A DNA stretch of 64,000 nt from Manihot esculenta (Eukaryota > Streptophyta > Magnoliopsida > Malpighiales > Euphorbiaceae), in the NCBI RefSeq assembly GCF_001659605.2, contig NW_025215483.1, positions 62,001 through 126,000 of the forward strand, in the 5' to 3' direction. Below, piece after piece: positions 1 to 9,720 of the stretch. Under the pieces are notes generated by a model. That model did no database searches. It saw only the letters and a program-made list of their open reading frames with translations, and was not told the DNA's origin. Numbering within the stretch: the first letter of the stretch is position 1; the number at the start of each line of letters is the position of its first letter. The translations under genes were made by a program, and so were the position numbers.

Positions 1-151
1 NNNNNNNNNNNNNNNNNNNNNNNNNNNNNNNNNNNNNNNNNNNNNNNNNNNNNNNNNNNNNNNNNNNNNNNNNNNNNNNNNNNNNNNNNNNNNNNNNNNN
101 NNNNNNNNNNNNNNNNNNNNNNNNNNNNNNNNNNNNNNNNNNNNNNNNNNN
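1..151. other. Assembly gap (N run), end of a larger gap or window edge
   Basis: All bases are N. The first called base falls inside the 5' LTR of element E1. By comparison with the complete 3' LTR, about 701 bp of that LTR lie in or beyond this gap. The true gap size is unknown. Confidence 0.99.
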
Positions 152-1840
152 TTTAAGACTCCTATATGCATGATTAAGTGTTTAGAGTATGTTTGGAGAG
201 GTTGGATGCATGTTTGGAGGGTTGAAGTTCGGATGGCAGGCGTTCTTGTGCACGAAACTGAGTTCTGGATGAACCCAGGTTCGGCCCCCGAAAGTCCAAG
301 TTAGGCCGCCGAACATGCCTGACTTTCGTCTCTGGAGGAAACATTCGGCCGCCGAAGGTGCTGCCGAAGGTGCCCTGTCCAGCTTTCCTTTGCTTGTTTT
401 GCATGCATGTTTTGAGGTGTTTTAAGGGGTCTTAAGGGGAGTTGTTTAAGAGTTGATAAGAGTATGTTTGACACCTCATTCGAGTCCCTTTGTGTAGGAG
501 TGGACCCGACAGTTCAGGGAGGTCGTCAGGATTAGCAGTTGCAGAGTCAGTCAGGTTTCTGCTTGAGGAGCAGAGGTGAGTAGAACTAAACTTAATCTTT
601 TATTAAAGAAACATAATGCTTTAGCATAGTTCATGCATCATGAATGCTATGATATGTATTAGGGTGATTGCATTAGAATCACGAATGTGAAGCATTGCAT
701 ATTATGTGATCAGAGATTAGGTGGACCCAGGCGACTCCAATAGCCTAAGCTTCGGCTCCTGTCATTGTGTCAGGTCAGTTGGGCAATTACTTGTTGGAAT
801 GCCCTGTGTAGCTCCTTTGGGGGGCCAGTGTTGACAGAGGGTATTTTTGGGGTCATGTCTACCTTAGTGGGGATTGGACCAAGGCGACTTCAATAGCCCG
901 TCGAGGGAGTTTTGGGGTCATGTCTAATCCAAGATATATTGAGATGCTTGTGTTGTGATGCATTTTCATATATAGTGCGTATGAATGAACTGTTTTCAAT
1001 GTTTCTACTCACTGGGCTTTAGAAGCTCATCCCTTTCCCTTAATCCCAGTTTTGCAGGTACAGGGTTAGCTGGGAAGTCAGAAGCATCAGAGTGTTGGCT
1101 TCAGTATGTTTGTGTATAGCATAGTGTGGACATGATGTATGTAAAAGGATATATGTAAAGTGATGTAATAGTTAGTCAGTTAAGGTATAAATGTATTAGA
1201 ATGTGCTTTTGCCTATTGTCTATAGTATGTTTTATCCCTTGTCTATGCATGTATCCTGTTTTCAGTTTAATGATGAGCAATGAGTCAAACCAGGCTTAAT
1301 AACATGTTGTGTTTCGAAAACCCAGTGAATTATAACTGTGAGGGAAGACAGGGATTACTTCCTTTGACCCAAGACCAGTGCAATAGGAAAGACCAGGTTT
1401 GATTCCTGTGATCCACAGAGTAGACCACTAGAGAAGACCAGGTTTGATTCCTGTGACTCTATGGTAACCAAGTTAACTTATGATATGCTGACCCTTACAG
1501 AGTGGGTTCTATGCTGCAGAGCGCATAGGGTATGGAGGTTACTTGGTAAAGCATCACTGGTGTATTATAGATAGCCAGAGGGCTAGTTCAGATTAGTATA
1601 TCTGAGCATTTGGTTCATATGGTTGGACCTATAGGACAGTGTTTTAAAGGTTAAGTCTGGTAGTTTTAAAGACAAGTTTTAAAAAGTAATAGTCCAGTCG
1701 GATCATGTATGGGATTTTAACAGGTACACAGAGTTCATAGCAGGCTTACTACGGGTCCCGGCGGCCTTAAGCCGATCTGGATCCTAGTGCCGAGCAGTTT
1801 GGGCCGTTACAAAGAGGGTACCGGTTTCCGGGCTGTTACA
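152..1840 (+). repeat. E1 5' LTR, 3'-terminal 1,689 bp
   Basis: No difference from 5115-6803 was spotted by eye. It ends GGCTGTTACA, followed two bases later by the primer-binding site. Internal short repeats include two copies of TTTGGGGTCATGTCTA (about 847 and 910), two of an AGGCGACT-CAATAGCC block (about 728 and 882) and two of GACCAGGTTTGATTCCTGTGA (about 1400 and 1437). TTCGGC/GCCGAA dyads lie at about 280-372. The last 100 bp closely resemble the 5' LTR end of E3 (both contain GGCGGCCTTAAGCCG), which marks E1 and E3 as related families. Confidence 0.95.
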
Positions 1841-1842
1841 GT

Positions 1843-1854
1843 TGGTATCAGAGC
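1843..1854 (+). promoter_or_regulatory. E1 primer-binding site (initiator tRNA-Met)
   Basis: TGGTATCAGAGC starts two bases after the LTR end. This is the usual plant retrotransposon sequence complementary to the 3' end of initiator tRNA-Met, which primes minus-strand DNA synthesis. Confidence 0.93.
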
Positions 1855-2134
1855 ATAGGGCCTCTGAAGTACGGTGTGTTGAGCATTTTTTGTTCAAGGA
1901 TTAGCGAGGTCCCACATCGGAAAGAGGTTGGTCTAGAGTCATAGGAAGGCAAAGCACAATAAGTATAATCATGTCCACTAAGATAGGAAGTTGTTTTGCA
2001 TGCTGATGTGGAATACTCATGCTTATTAATGTTATGCTATGTAATGCATGTATATATTGTAAATTCATGTGTTTTCATATGAACATGTGTGCTAATGTTT
2101 GTTTCTTGATGTGTTGTTATTCAGGAGAACTAGG

Positions 2135-2674
2135 ATGAGTGGAGCTAGTTATTCTGTGGAATCCGACCCATCTGAAGGATCTTTTGAGGAAAACAGGGAA
2201 AGAATGGATGTAAGGAGAGAGATAGAATTAGATGTGCAAAGAAAGGATATAGGAGTGCAAGTGAATATGGACGAAGAGTCTGTAGATGATACCCAGAATA
2301 AGGATGCCAGGATCTCTAGTTCAGGAGAAGTTGACCCCTCTATTTTGAGTACAGCTGCTAAAAGGGGGAAAAAGAAAGTCAGAGGCCTTAAAGGGTCAAA
2401 GAAGAGGGAGTTTTGGAATAAGTTAAAGTCAGGGTTGGGTTCGAGTTCTAATAGGGATAGCTTTAGATGTGAGAGGTGTGGAAGGCTGCATAAGGGAGTT
2501 TGTCTTGCAGGGACAACAGCATGTTTTAGGTGTGGTCAGGAGGGACATGTAGTTCGTGAGTGTCGTACTGCACCTTGGATAGCTCAGTCTCAGCGGACAT
2601 TTTTAAGTAGAGTTGTTCAACAGGAGGCAGCCACATCAGACCCAGTAGTGCCAGGTATGTTCATTTTGTTATGA
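2135..2674 (+). CDS. gag: E1 truncated Gag: nucleocapsid-like protein without capsid domain
   Basis: I start at the ATG at 2135 because it matches the gag starts of the other two elements, each just after a T-rich stretch ending in CAG. An in-frame ATG at 2099 would add 12 residues. The product is 179 aa. It has an acidic N-terminal half, a lysine-rich segment (about 75-95), an FWNKLKSGLG motif shared with E3 Gag, then two zinc knuckles. The first is CX2CX3HX3C (C112, C115, H119, C123) and the second is the canonical CX2CX4HX4C (C130, C133, H138, C143). The capsid-like Gag domain of about 160 aa seen in E3 is missing between the N-terminal tail and the basic region. The frame ends where a purine-rich insertion begins. 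The known role of such domains is nucleic-acid binding and chaperoning; whether this protein is made or packaged is unknown. Confidence 0.72.
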   Translation: MSGASYSVESDPSEGSFEENRERMDVRREIELDVQRKDIGVQVNMDEESVDDTQNKDARISSSGEVDPSILSTAAKRGKKKVRGLKGSKKREFWNKLKSGLGSSSNRDSFRCERCGRLHKGVCLAGTTACFRCGQEGHVVRECRTAPWIAQSQRTFLSRVVQQEAATSDPVVPGMFILL

Positions 2675-3014
2675 ATGTTCTGATGTGTTTTGAGAATTCT
2701 GATAGGATGTCTTTTGTTGTAATCGAAGTAAAAGATAAATAGATAGAATTTCAAAGAAGAGTTAAAGAGAGAGTTATTATGAGATGTTAGGATCTCAGGT
2801 TTTCATAAACCTAGGCATAGTGAGAATTGATTTCTCAAGAAGAATAAGAGTAAATAAGGCAGAAAATAGAACAAGAAGTAAAAAGAGTAACAGTAAGTAT
2901 GAATAAGTAGAAGGATAAGATGGGTCAGAGTAAGAGGAAAAGAAAAGGAAGGTAAGTTCAGAAAGAGACTAGAGTTAGTCTGGGATTGGGTGGTAGTGAG
3001 GCAAGGAAAAGGGT
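2675..3014 (+). other. E1 purine-rich segment between gag and protease remnants
   Basis: This stretch is strongly A/G-rich on the + strand and has no long ORF. E3 has only about 50 bp in the corresponding place between the zinc knuckle and protease, so about 320 bp appear to be an insertion or expansion. It is bounded by intron-like sequences (CAG/GTATGT at 2654/2655 and TTTTCTTCAG ending at 3029), discussed as a finding. I recognise no known element in it. Confidence 0.5.
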
Positions 3015-4260
3015 GAGCCTTTTCTTCAGCAGATTCCCGAGAGAGGTTCCATTAGCTTTGGCTTGGATCTTCACCCTGATTCTATAGGAGGCTAACACAT
3101 CGAACGTGGTGACGTTAGATACGTTCACTTAGAGGCGTTTGAATGTGTATGCTGGTTGTGTTGGACCCTAGTGTTTCGCTTTTCCTGTTGTTGTGAGCTG
3201 TTGATAGGATGGGTTTGATGACTTCTGGGCTTAGCGTGTTTTCTCTGGGTCAGTGGACCGGAGTGTGATCCATCTGAGGTAGAGTCAGTCAGTTCAGTTC
3301 AGAGGTTATGGTGAGTAGATGCAATCCAGCTGACCTTATGGTTCTAGAAGTGACTGCATGATGTCATTCTAGGGCGGATTGATGCATTACTCATGGTACT
3401 ACCTGTGTCCATAGAGACAAGGTAGGGGAATTGGATGGATTAGGCAGTCCTTTAGTGGGACAGTGTCTAGTGGTGCCTAGAAGTTAATGTCAGTCCATCA
3501 GGCTCATGGTTATTCAGGAAAGGATATCAGAGGGTTGTGAGCAAGTTTGTCAGGACAGGGAATCAGCCTCAGTGCCCTTTACTAGACAGAGAGTTCTAGA
3601 TGTTTCCCAGATGATCTGTCAGGTTTACCATCTGTTAGAGAATTAGAGGTTGGAATGAGAATGATATATGGCCGCAGAATCATTTCTTTCCTTCTACCCT
3701 ACAGGATGGCACCTGCAGAGAAAGAGAGAGTTCAGAAGAGTCAGAAAAGTAGAAGAGAGCTTAGTGGATAAAGGGTGTATCTGACTTAGTACCTCACCCT
3801 GGAATATTCCAGAGTTGTTGTGGAAAACGAAGGATAGACTCTTGAGATGTTGTTATAACTGTTTACAGTTAACAGGGTCACTACTAAGCAATTACAGGTG
3901 TTCCTAGATAGGATTGATTGATCTACTAACTGTTCTAATCAAAGAAGATTGGATTACAGATTGGTATGATCAGAGTACAGATTGGAGCAATACCTGTTGA
4001 GAGTTAGAGATTAAGTCAGTTTAGTAAAGAAGAAGAAAGGCGGGCAAGGATCAGTATTACAAGGTTGGTAATACAGATTGGTAGAAAAGATTGATGATCT
4101 ATTGGAACTGTTAGTGGAAACTGGTTGTGATTCCAGTGTGATTACGGATTGGTATCATTACAGATTTGTATCTATTAAGAATTAAAAGTGAGAGTTTTCA
4201 CAAAGAGATTAGTTTAGTTAAGAGAAAGAAAAGAAGAATAAGGATCAGAGTAGCGCAGCG
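3015..4260 (+). pseudogene. E1 decayed protease and early reverse-transcriptase remnant
   Basis: Read by eye against E3, this sequence is colinear with E3 59,948-60,960. Shared blocks include the GAGGCTAACAC-TCGAAC stretch before protease, the protease core region near 3145-3190 (the Asp-containing motif is disrupted), CTCTGGGTCAGTGGACC at 3244, CCAGCTGACCTTATGGTTCTAGA at 3326-3348, the CCCTACAGGATGGC RT entry motif at 3699, and AGTACCTCACC at 3788. Many substitutions, stops and frameshifts remove any frame. From about 3907 an RT segment around the first catalytic region is present, and a diverged second copy follows at about 4088-4256. Nothing of later RT, RNase H, integrase or chromodomain is left. 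It cannot encode a working enzyme. Confidence 0.78.
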
Positions 4261-4400
4261 AAAGCTGTGGAGTTCAGAAAAAGGTTATGAGTATAAACTC
4301 AGATCAGGAGAATAGAGGTATAGATTCTCTCTTTAGAGAGAAGTGATAGGCTTTACTTGCTTATCTGTTTGTTTTTAACATTCGAGGACGAATGTTTTGT

Positions 4401-4412
4401 AAGGGGGGAAGA
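4401..4412 (+). promoter_or_regulatory. E1 polypurine tract
   Basis: AAGGGGGGAAGA lies immediately before the LTR start at 4414, and is the expected plus-strand primer. It is preceded at 4383 by CGAGGACGAATG, a motif also found just upstream of the polypurine tract in E2 and E3. Confidence 0.88.
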
Positions 4413-4413
4413 T

Positions 4414-6803
4414 TGTAATACCCGGCTAGTTCAGACATCGGAGTTCCTACCGTCCGGTGGAATTTTGAATGTCAGAGTTTCCCTGAAGGGTAGAGTGAAG
4501 GTTTTCTAAAATGTTTTGATATGTTTTAAGTTTTTGATTTGAAAAGGAAATGAGTTTTTAAGAGAAAAGGCTAAGGAAGATTTTCCCACTTTCGGCCCCC
4601 TAAAGTTAAAGTTCGGCTGCCGAAAGTACCCCACGTTCGGCCCCCTAAACTTAAGGTTCGGCCCCCTAAAGTGGTGAGGTGTTGCATGGAGCTTTGGCCA
4701 CCCAACGTGAAGCGGTGGTGCACTTTTAAAGGTGCTTTTGGCCGACTAAGGAGGTGCTTAGGCTCTCCTTTGGTTCAGGAACTTGCTCATGCTTTCTCTC
4801 AATGATCTTCCATAGTTTTACATCAAATCTTTCAAAGAAAAGTAGGTTTTAAGTGAGTTAAAGGGAGTTTTGAGAAGTTGTGGAGTTTAGGAGCTTGTGA
4901 AGCTTGAATCTCCATCTCTTCAAGTTAGGAGTCACGCCAGCCTTTGTTCTTCAATAGGTAAGTGTGAATCCTTGGTTTTAATGATGTTTTAAATGAGTTT
5001 GATGAGGGGAAAGGGGAGTTGTGCATGTGTATGCATGAGTTGTGCATATTAGGGTGTATGGATCCTATGCTTTGTTTGTGGTTGTTGTGTGTTATTTGTT
5101 GGAGTTTTAATGTGTTTAAGACTCCTATATGCATGATTAAGTGTTTAGAGTATGTTTGGAGAGGTTGGATGCATGTTTGGAGGGTTGAAGTTCGGATGGC
5201 AGGCGTTCTTGTGCACGAAACTGAGTTCTGGATGAACCCAGGTTCGGCCCCCGAAAGTCCAAGTTAGGCCGCCGAACATGCCTGACTTTCGTCTCTGGAG
5301 GAAACATTCGGCCGCCGAAGGTGCTGCCGAAGGTGCCCTGTCCAGCTTTCCTTTGCTTGTTTTGCATGCATGTTTTGAGGTGTTTTAAGGGGTCTTAAGG
5401 GGAGTTGTTTAAGAGTTGATAAGAGTATGTTTGACACCTCATTCGAGTCCCTTTGTGTAGGAGTGGACCCGACAGTTCAGGGAGGTCGTCAGGATTAGCA
5501 GTTGCAGAGTCAGTCAGGTTTCTGCTTGAGGAGCAGAGGTGAGTAGAACTAAACTTAATCTTTTATTAAAGAAACATAATGCTTTAGCATAGTTCATGCA
5601 TCATGAATGCTATGATATGTATTAGGGTGATTGCATTAGAATCACGAATGTGAAGCATTGCATATTATGTGATCAGAGATTAGGTGGACCCAGGCGACTC
5701 CAATAGCCTAAGCTTCGGCTCCTGTCATTGTGTCAGGTCAGTTGGGCAATTACTTGTTGGAATGCCCTGTGTAGCTCCTTTGGGGGGCCAGTGTTGACAG
5801 AGGGTATTTTTGGGGTCATGTCTACCTTAGTGGGGATTGGACCAAGGCGACTTCAATAGCCCGTCGAGGGAGTTTTGGGGTCATGTCTAATCCAAGATAT
5901 ATTGAGATGCTTGTGTTGTGATGCATTTTCATATATAGTGCGTATGAATGAACTGTTTTCAATGTTTCTACTCACTGGGCTTTAGAAGCTCATCCCTTTC
6001 CCTTAATCCCAGTTTTGCAGGTACAGGGTTAGCTGGGAAGTCAGAAGCATCAGAGTGTTGGCTTCAGTATGTTTGTGTATAGCATAGTGTGGACATGATG
6101 TATGTAAAAGGATATATGTAAAGTGATGTAATAGTTAGTCAGTTAAGGTATAAATGTATTAGAATGTGCTTTTGCCTATTGTCTATAGTATGTTTTATCC
6201 CTTGTCTATGCATGTATCCTGTTTTCAGTTTAATGATGAGCAATGAGTCAAACCAGGCTTAATAACATGTTGTGTTTCGAAAACCCAGTGAATTATAACT
6301 GTGAGGGAAGACAGGGATTACTTCCTTTGACCCAAGACCAGTGCAATAGGAAAGACCAGGTTTGATTCCTGTGATCCACAGAGTAGACCACTAGAGAAGA
6401 CCAGGTTTGATTCCTGTGACTCTATGGTAACCAAGTTAACTTATGATATGCTGACCCTTACAGAGTGGGTTCTATGCTGCAGAGCGCATAGGGTATGGAG
6501 GTTACTTGGTAAAGCATCACTGGTGTATTATAGATAGCCAGAGGGCTAGTTCAGATTAGTATATCTGAGCATTTGGTTCATATGGTTGGACCTATAGGAC
6601 AGTGTTTTAAAGGTTAAGTCTGGTAGTTTTAAAGACAAGTTTTAAAAAGTAATAGTCCAGTCGGATCATGTATGGGATTTTAACAGGTACACAGAGTTCA
6701 TAGCAGGCTTACTACGGGTCCCGGCGGCCTTAAGCCGATCTGGATCCTAGTGCCGAGCAGTTTGGGCCGTTACAAAGAGGGTACCGGTTTCCGGGCTGTT
6801 ACA
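4414..6803 (+). repeat. E1 3' LTR, complete (2,390 bp)
   Basis: It begins TGTAATACCC and ends GGCTGTTACA, so the termini carry the TGTAA/TTACA inverted repeat. Four 13-bp TTCGGCNNC-type units sit at 4591, 4612, 4636 and 4657, and three more at 5243, 5264 and 5307. The region near 4729 (CTTTTAAAGG) is only a weak TATA candidate. Short ORFs here are repeated in the 5' LTR and look non-coding. It is immediately followed by satellite. Confidence 0.95.
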
Positions 6804-9720
6804 GCCCGATTTCGGACTAGTAGCTTCCATCCCAAAAACTGCCAAGTCTATTACCCATGTTACATCCGGTGCCCGATTTGGGACTAACAGCTTCCATCCC
6901 AAAAACTGCCAAGTCTATCACCCATGTTACATCCAGTGCCCGATTTCGGACTAGTAGCTTCCATCCCAAAAACTGCCAAGTCTATTACCCATGTTACATC
7001 CGGTGCCCGATTTCGGACTAACAGCTTCCATCCCAAAAACTGCCAAGTCTATCACCCATGTTACATCCGGTGCCCGATTTCGGACTAATAGCGTCCATCC
7101 CAAAAACCGCCAAGTCTATCACCCATGTTACATCCGGTGCCCGATTTCGGAATAACAGCTTCCATCCAAAAAACTGCCAAGTCTATCACCCATGTTACAT
7201 CCGGTGCCCGATTTCGGACTAACAGCTTCCATCCAAAAAACTGCCAAGTCTATCACCCATGTTACATCCGGTGCCCAATTTCGGACTAACACCATCCATC
7301 CCAAAAATTGCAAAGTCTATCACCCATGTTACATCTGGTGCGCGATTTCGGCATAATTGCTTCCATCCCAATAACAGCCAAGTCTATCACCCATGTTACA
7401 TCCGGTGCCCGATTTCATACTAACAACTTCCATCCCACAAACTGCCAAGTCTATCACCTATGTTACATCCGGTGCCAGTTTTTTCGGACTAACAGCTTCC
7501 ATCCCCAAAACTGCCAGGTCTATCACCCATGTTACATTCGGTGCCTGATTTCGAACTAACAGCTTCAATCCCAAAAGCTTCCAAGTCTATCACCCATGTT
7601 ACATCCGGTGCCCGATTTGGGACTAACACCTTTCATCCCAAAAACTGCCAAGTCTATCACCCATGTTACATCCGGTGCCCGATTTCGTACTAATAGCATC
7701 CATCCCAAAAACTGCCAAGTCTATCACCCATGTTACATCCGGTTCCCGATTTTGGCATAATAGCTTCCATCCCAAAAACTGCCAAGTCTATCACCCATGT
7801 TACATCCGGTGCCCGATTTCAGACTAACAACTTCCATCCCACAAACTGCCAAGTCTATCACCCATGTTACATCCGGTGCCCGATTTCGGACTAACAGCTT
7901 CCATCCCCAAAACTGCCAAGTCTATCACCCATGTTACATTCGGTGCCTGATTTCGGACTAACAGCTTCCATCCCAAAAGCTTCCAAGTCTATCACCCATG
8001 TTACATCCGGTGCCCGATTTGGGACTAACAGCTTCCATCCCAAAAACTGCCAAGTCTATCACCCATGTTACATCCAGTGCCCGATTTCGGACTAGTAGCT
8101 TCCATCCCAAAAGCTGCCAAGTCTATTACCCATGTTACATCCGGTGCCCGATTTCGGACTAACAGCTTCCATCCCAAAAACTGCCAAGTCTATCACCCAT
8201 GTTACATCCGGTGCCCGATTTCGGACTAATAGCGTCCATCCCAAAAACCGCCAAGTCTATCACCCATGTTACATCCGGTGCCCGATTTCGGACTAACAGC
8301 TTCCATCCAAAAAACTGCCAAGTCTATCACCCATGTTACATCCGGTGCCCAATTTCGGACTAACACCATCCATCCCAAAAATTGCAAAGTGTATCACCCA
8401 TGTTACATCTGGTGCGCGATTTCGGCATAATTGCTTCCATCCCAATAACAGCCAAGTCTATCACCCATGTTACATCCGGTGCCCGATTTCATACTAACAA
8501 CTTCCATCCCACAAACTGCCAAGTCTATCACCTATGTTACATCTGGTGCCCGATTTCGGACTAACAGCTTCCATCCCCAAAACTGCCAGGTATATCACCC
8601 ATGTTACATTCGGTGCCTGATTTCGGACTAACAGCTTCAATCCCAAAAGCTTCCAAGTCTATCACCCATGTTACATTCGGTGCCCGATTTGGGACTAACA
8701 CCTTCCATCCCAAAAACTGCCAAGTCTATCACCCATGTTACATCCGGTGCCCGATTTCGGACTAACAGCATCCATCCCAAAAACTGCCAAGTCTATCACC
8801 CATGTTACATCCGGTGCCCGATTTCGGCATAATAGCTTCCATCCCAAAAACTGCCAAGTCTATCACCCATGTTACATCCGGTGCCCGATTTCAGACTAAT
8901 AACTTCCATCCCACAAACTGCCAAGTCTATCACCCATGTTACATCCGGTGCCAGTTTTTTTCGGACTAACAGCTTCCATCCCCAAAACTGCCAAGTCTAT
9001 CACCCATGTTACATCTGGTGCCCGATTTCGGACTAACAGCTTCCATCCCCAAAACTGCCAAGTCTATCACCCATGTTACATTCGGTGCCTGATTTCGGAC
9101 TAACAACTTCCATCCCAAAAGCTTCCAAGTCTATCACCCATGTTACATCCGGTGCCCGATTTGGGACTAACAGCTTCCATCCCAAAAACTGCCAAGTCTA
9201 TCACCCATGTTACATCCGGTGCCCGATTTCGGACTAAGAGCTTCCATCCCAAAAACTGCCAAGTCTATTACCCATGTTACATCCGGTGCCCGATTTCGGA
9301 CTAACAGCTTCCATCCCAAAAACTGCCAAGTCTATCACCCATGTTACATCCGGTGCCCGATTTCGGACTAACAGCTTCCATCCCAAAAACTGCCAAGTCT
9401 ATCACCCATGTTACATCCGGTGCCCGATTTCGGACTAACAGCTTCCATCCCAAAAACTGCCAAGTCTATCACCCATGTTACATTCGGTGCCCGATTTCGG
9501 ACTAACAGCATCCATCCCAAAAACTGCCAAGTCTATCACCCATGTTACATCCGGTGCCCGATTTCGGCATAATAGCTTCCATCCCAAAAACTGCCAAGTC
9601 TATCACCCATGTTACATCCGGTGCCCGATTTCAGACTAACAACTTCCATCCCACAAACTGCCAAGTCTATCACCCATGTTACATCCGGTGCCCGATTTCG
9701 GACTAACAGCTTCCATCCCA
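6804..9720 (+). repeat. Diverged left edge of the satellite with a 16-17-monomer repeat
   Basis: Monomers here carry many variants: GATTTGGGACT, GGACTAGTAGC, CGGCATAATAG, CCATCCCCAAAAC, CCAAAAGCTTCC and GCCAGTTTTTTCGG. A run of marker variants repeats. The CATCCAGTGCC marker at 6931 recurs at 8072 (1,141 bp, about 17 monomers), and the CAAAG-type marker at 7311 recurs at 8385 (1,074 bp, about 16 monomers). The difference is one monomer gained near 7141-7274. This is a young, imperfect higher-order repeat at the array edge. Confidence 0.85.

Larger units (their letters stand above)
152..6803 (+). mobile_element. E1: defective Ty3/gypsy (chromovirus-type) LTR retrotransposon, 5' end missing
   Basis: Bases 152-1840 recur at 5115-6803 with a constant offset of 4,963, which defines the LTRs. 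The complete 3' LTR is 2,390 bp (TGTAA...TTACA), so the full element should be about 7,353 bp with only a 2,573-bp interior. An intact relative (E3 in this window) has about 5.2 kb of interior. The interior has a tRNA-Met primer site, a nucleocapsid-only Gag ORF, colinear but decayed protease and early RT sequence, and a polypurine tract. RNase H, integrase and chromodomain are absent. It must have been moved by proteins from another element. The 3' LTR ends directly against 67-bp satellite. The 3' flanking pentamer is GCCCG; the 5' flank is off-window, so a target duplication cannot be checked. Confidence 0.93.

Noticed and set aside
174..404. 76-aa minus-strand ORF in the E1 LTR (repeated at 5137-5367)
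   Set aside because: It is the reverse of the TTCGGC-rich LTR segment, present only through LTR duplication, with no family resemblance.
3953..4163. Several primer-site-like strings (ATTACAGATTGGTAT, GGATTGGTATCA) in the E1 interior
   Set aside because: They align with the RT sequence of E3 around GATCTGGGTATCATCAG, so they are decayed RT codons, not extra primer sites.
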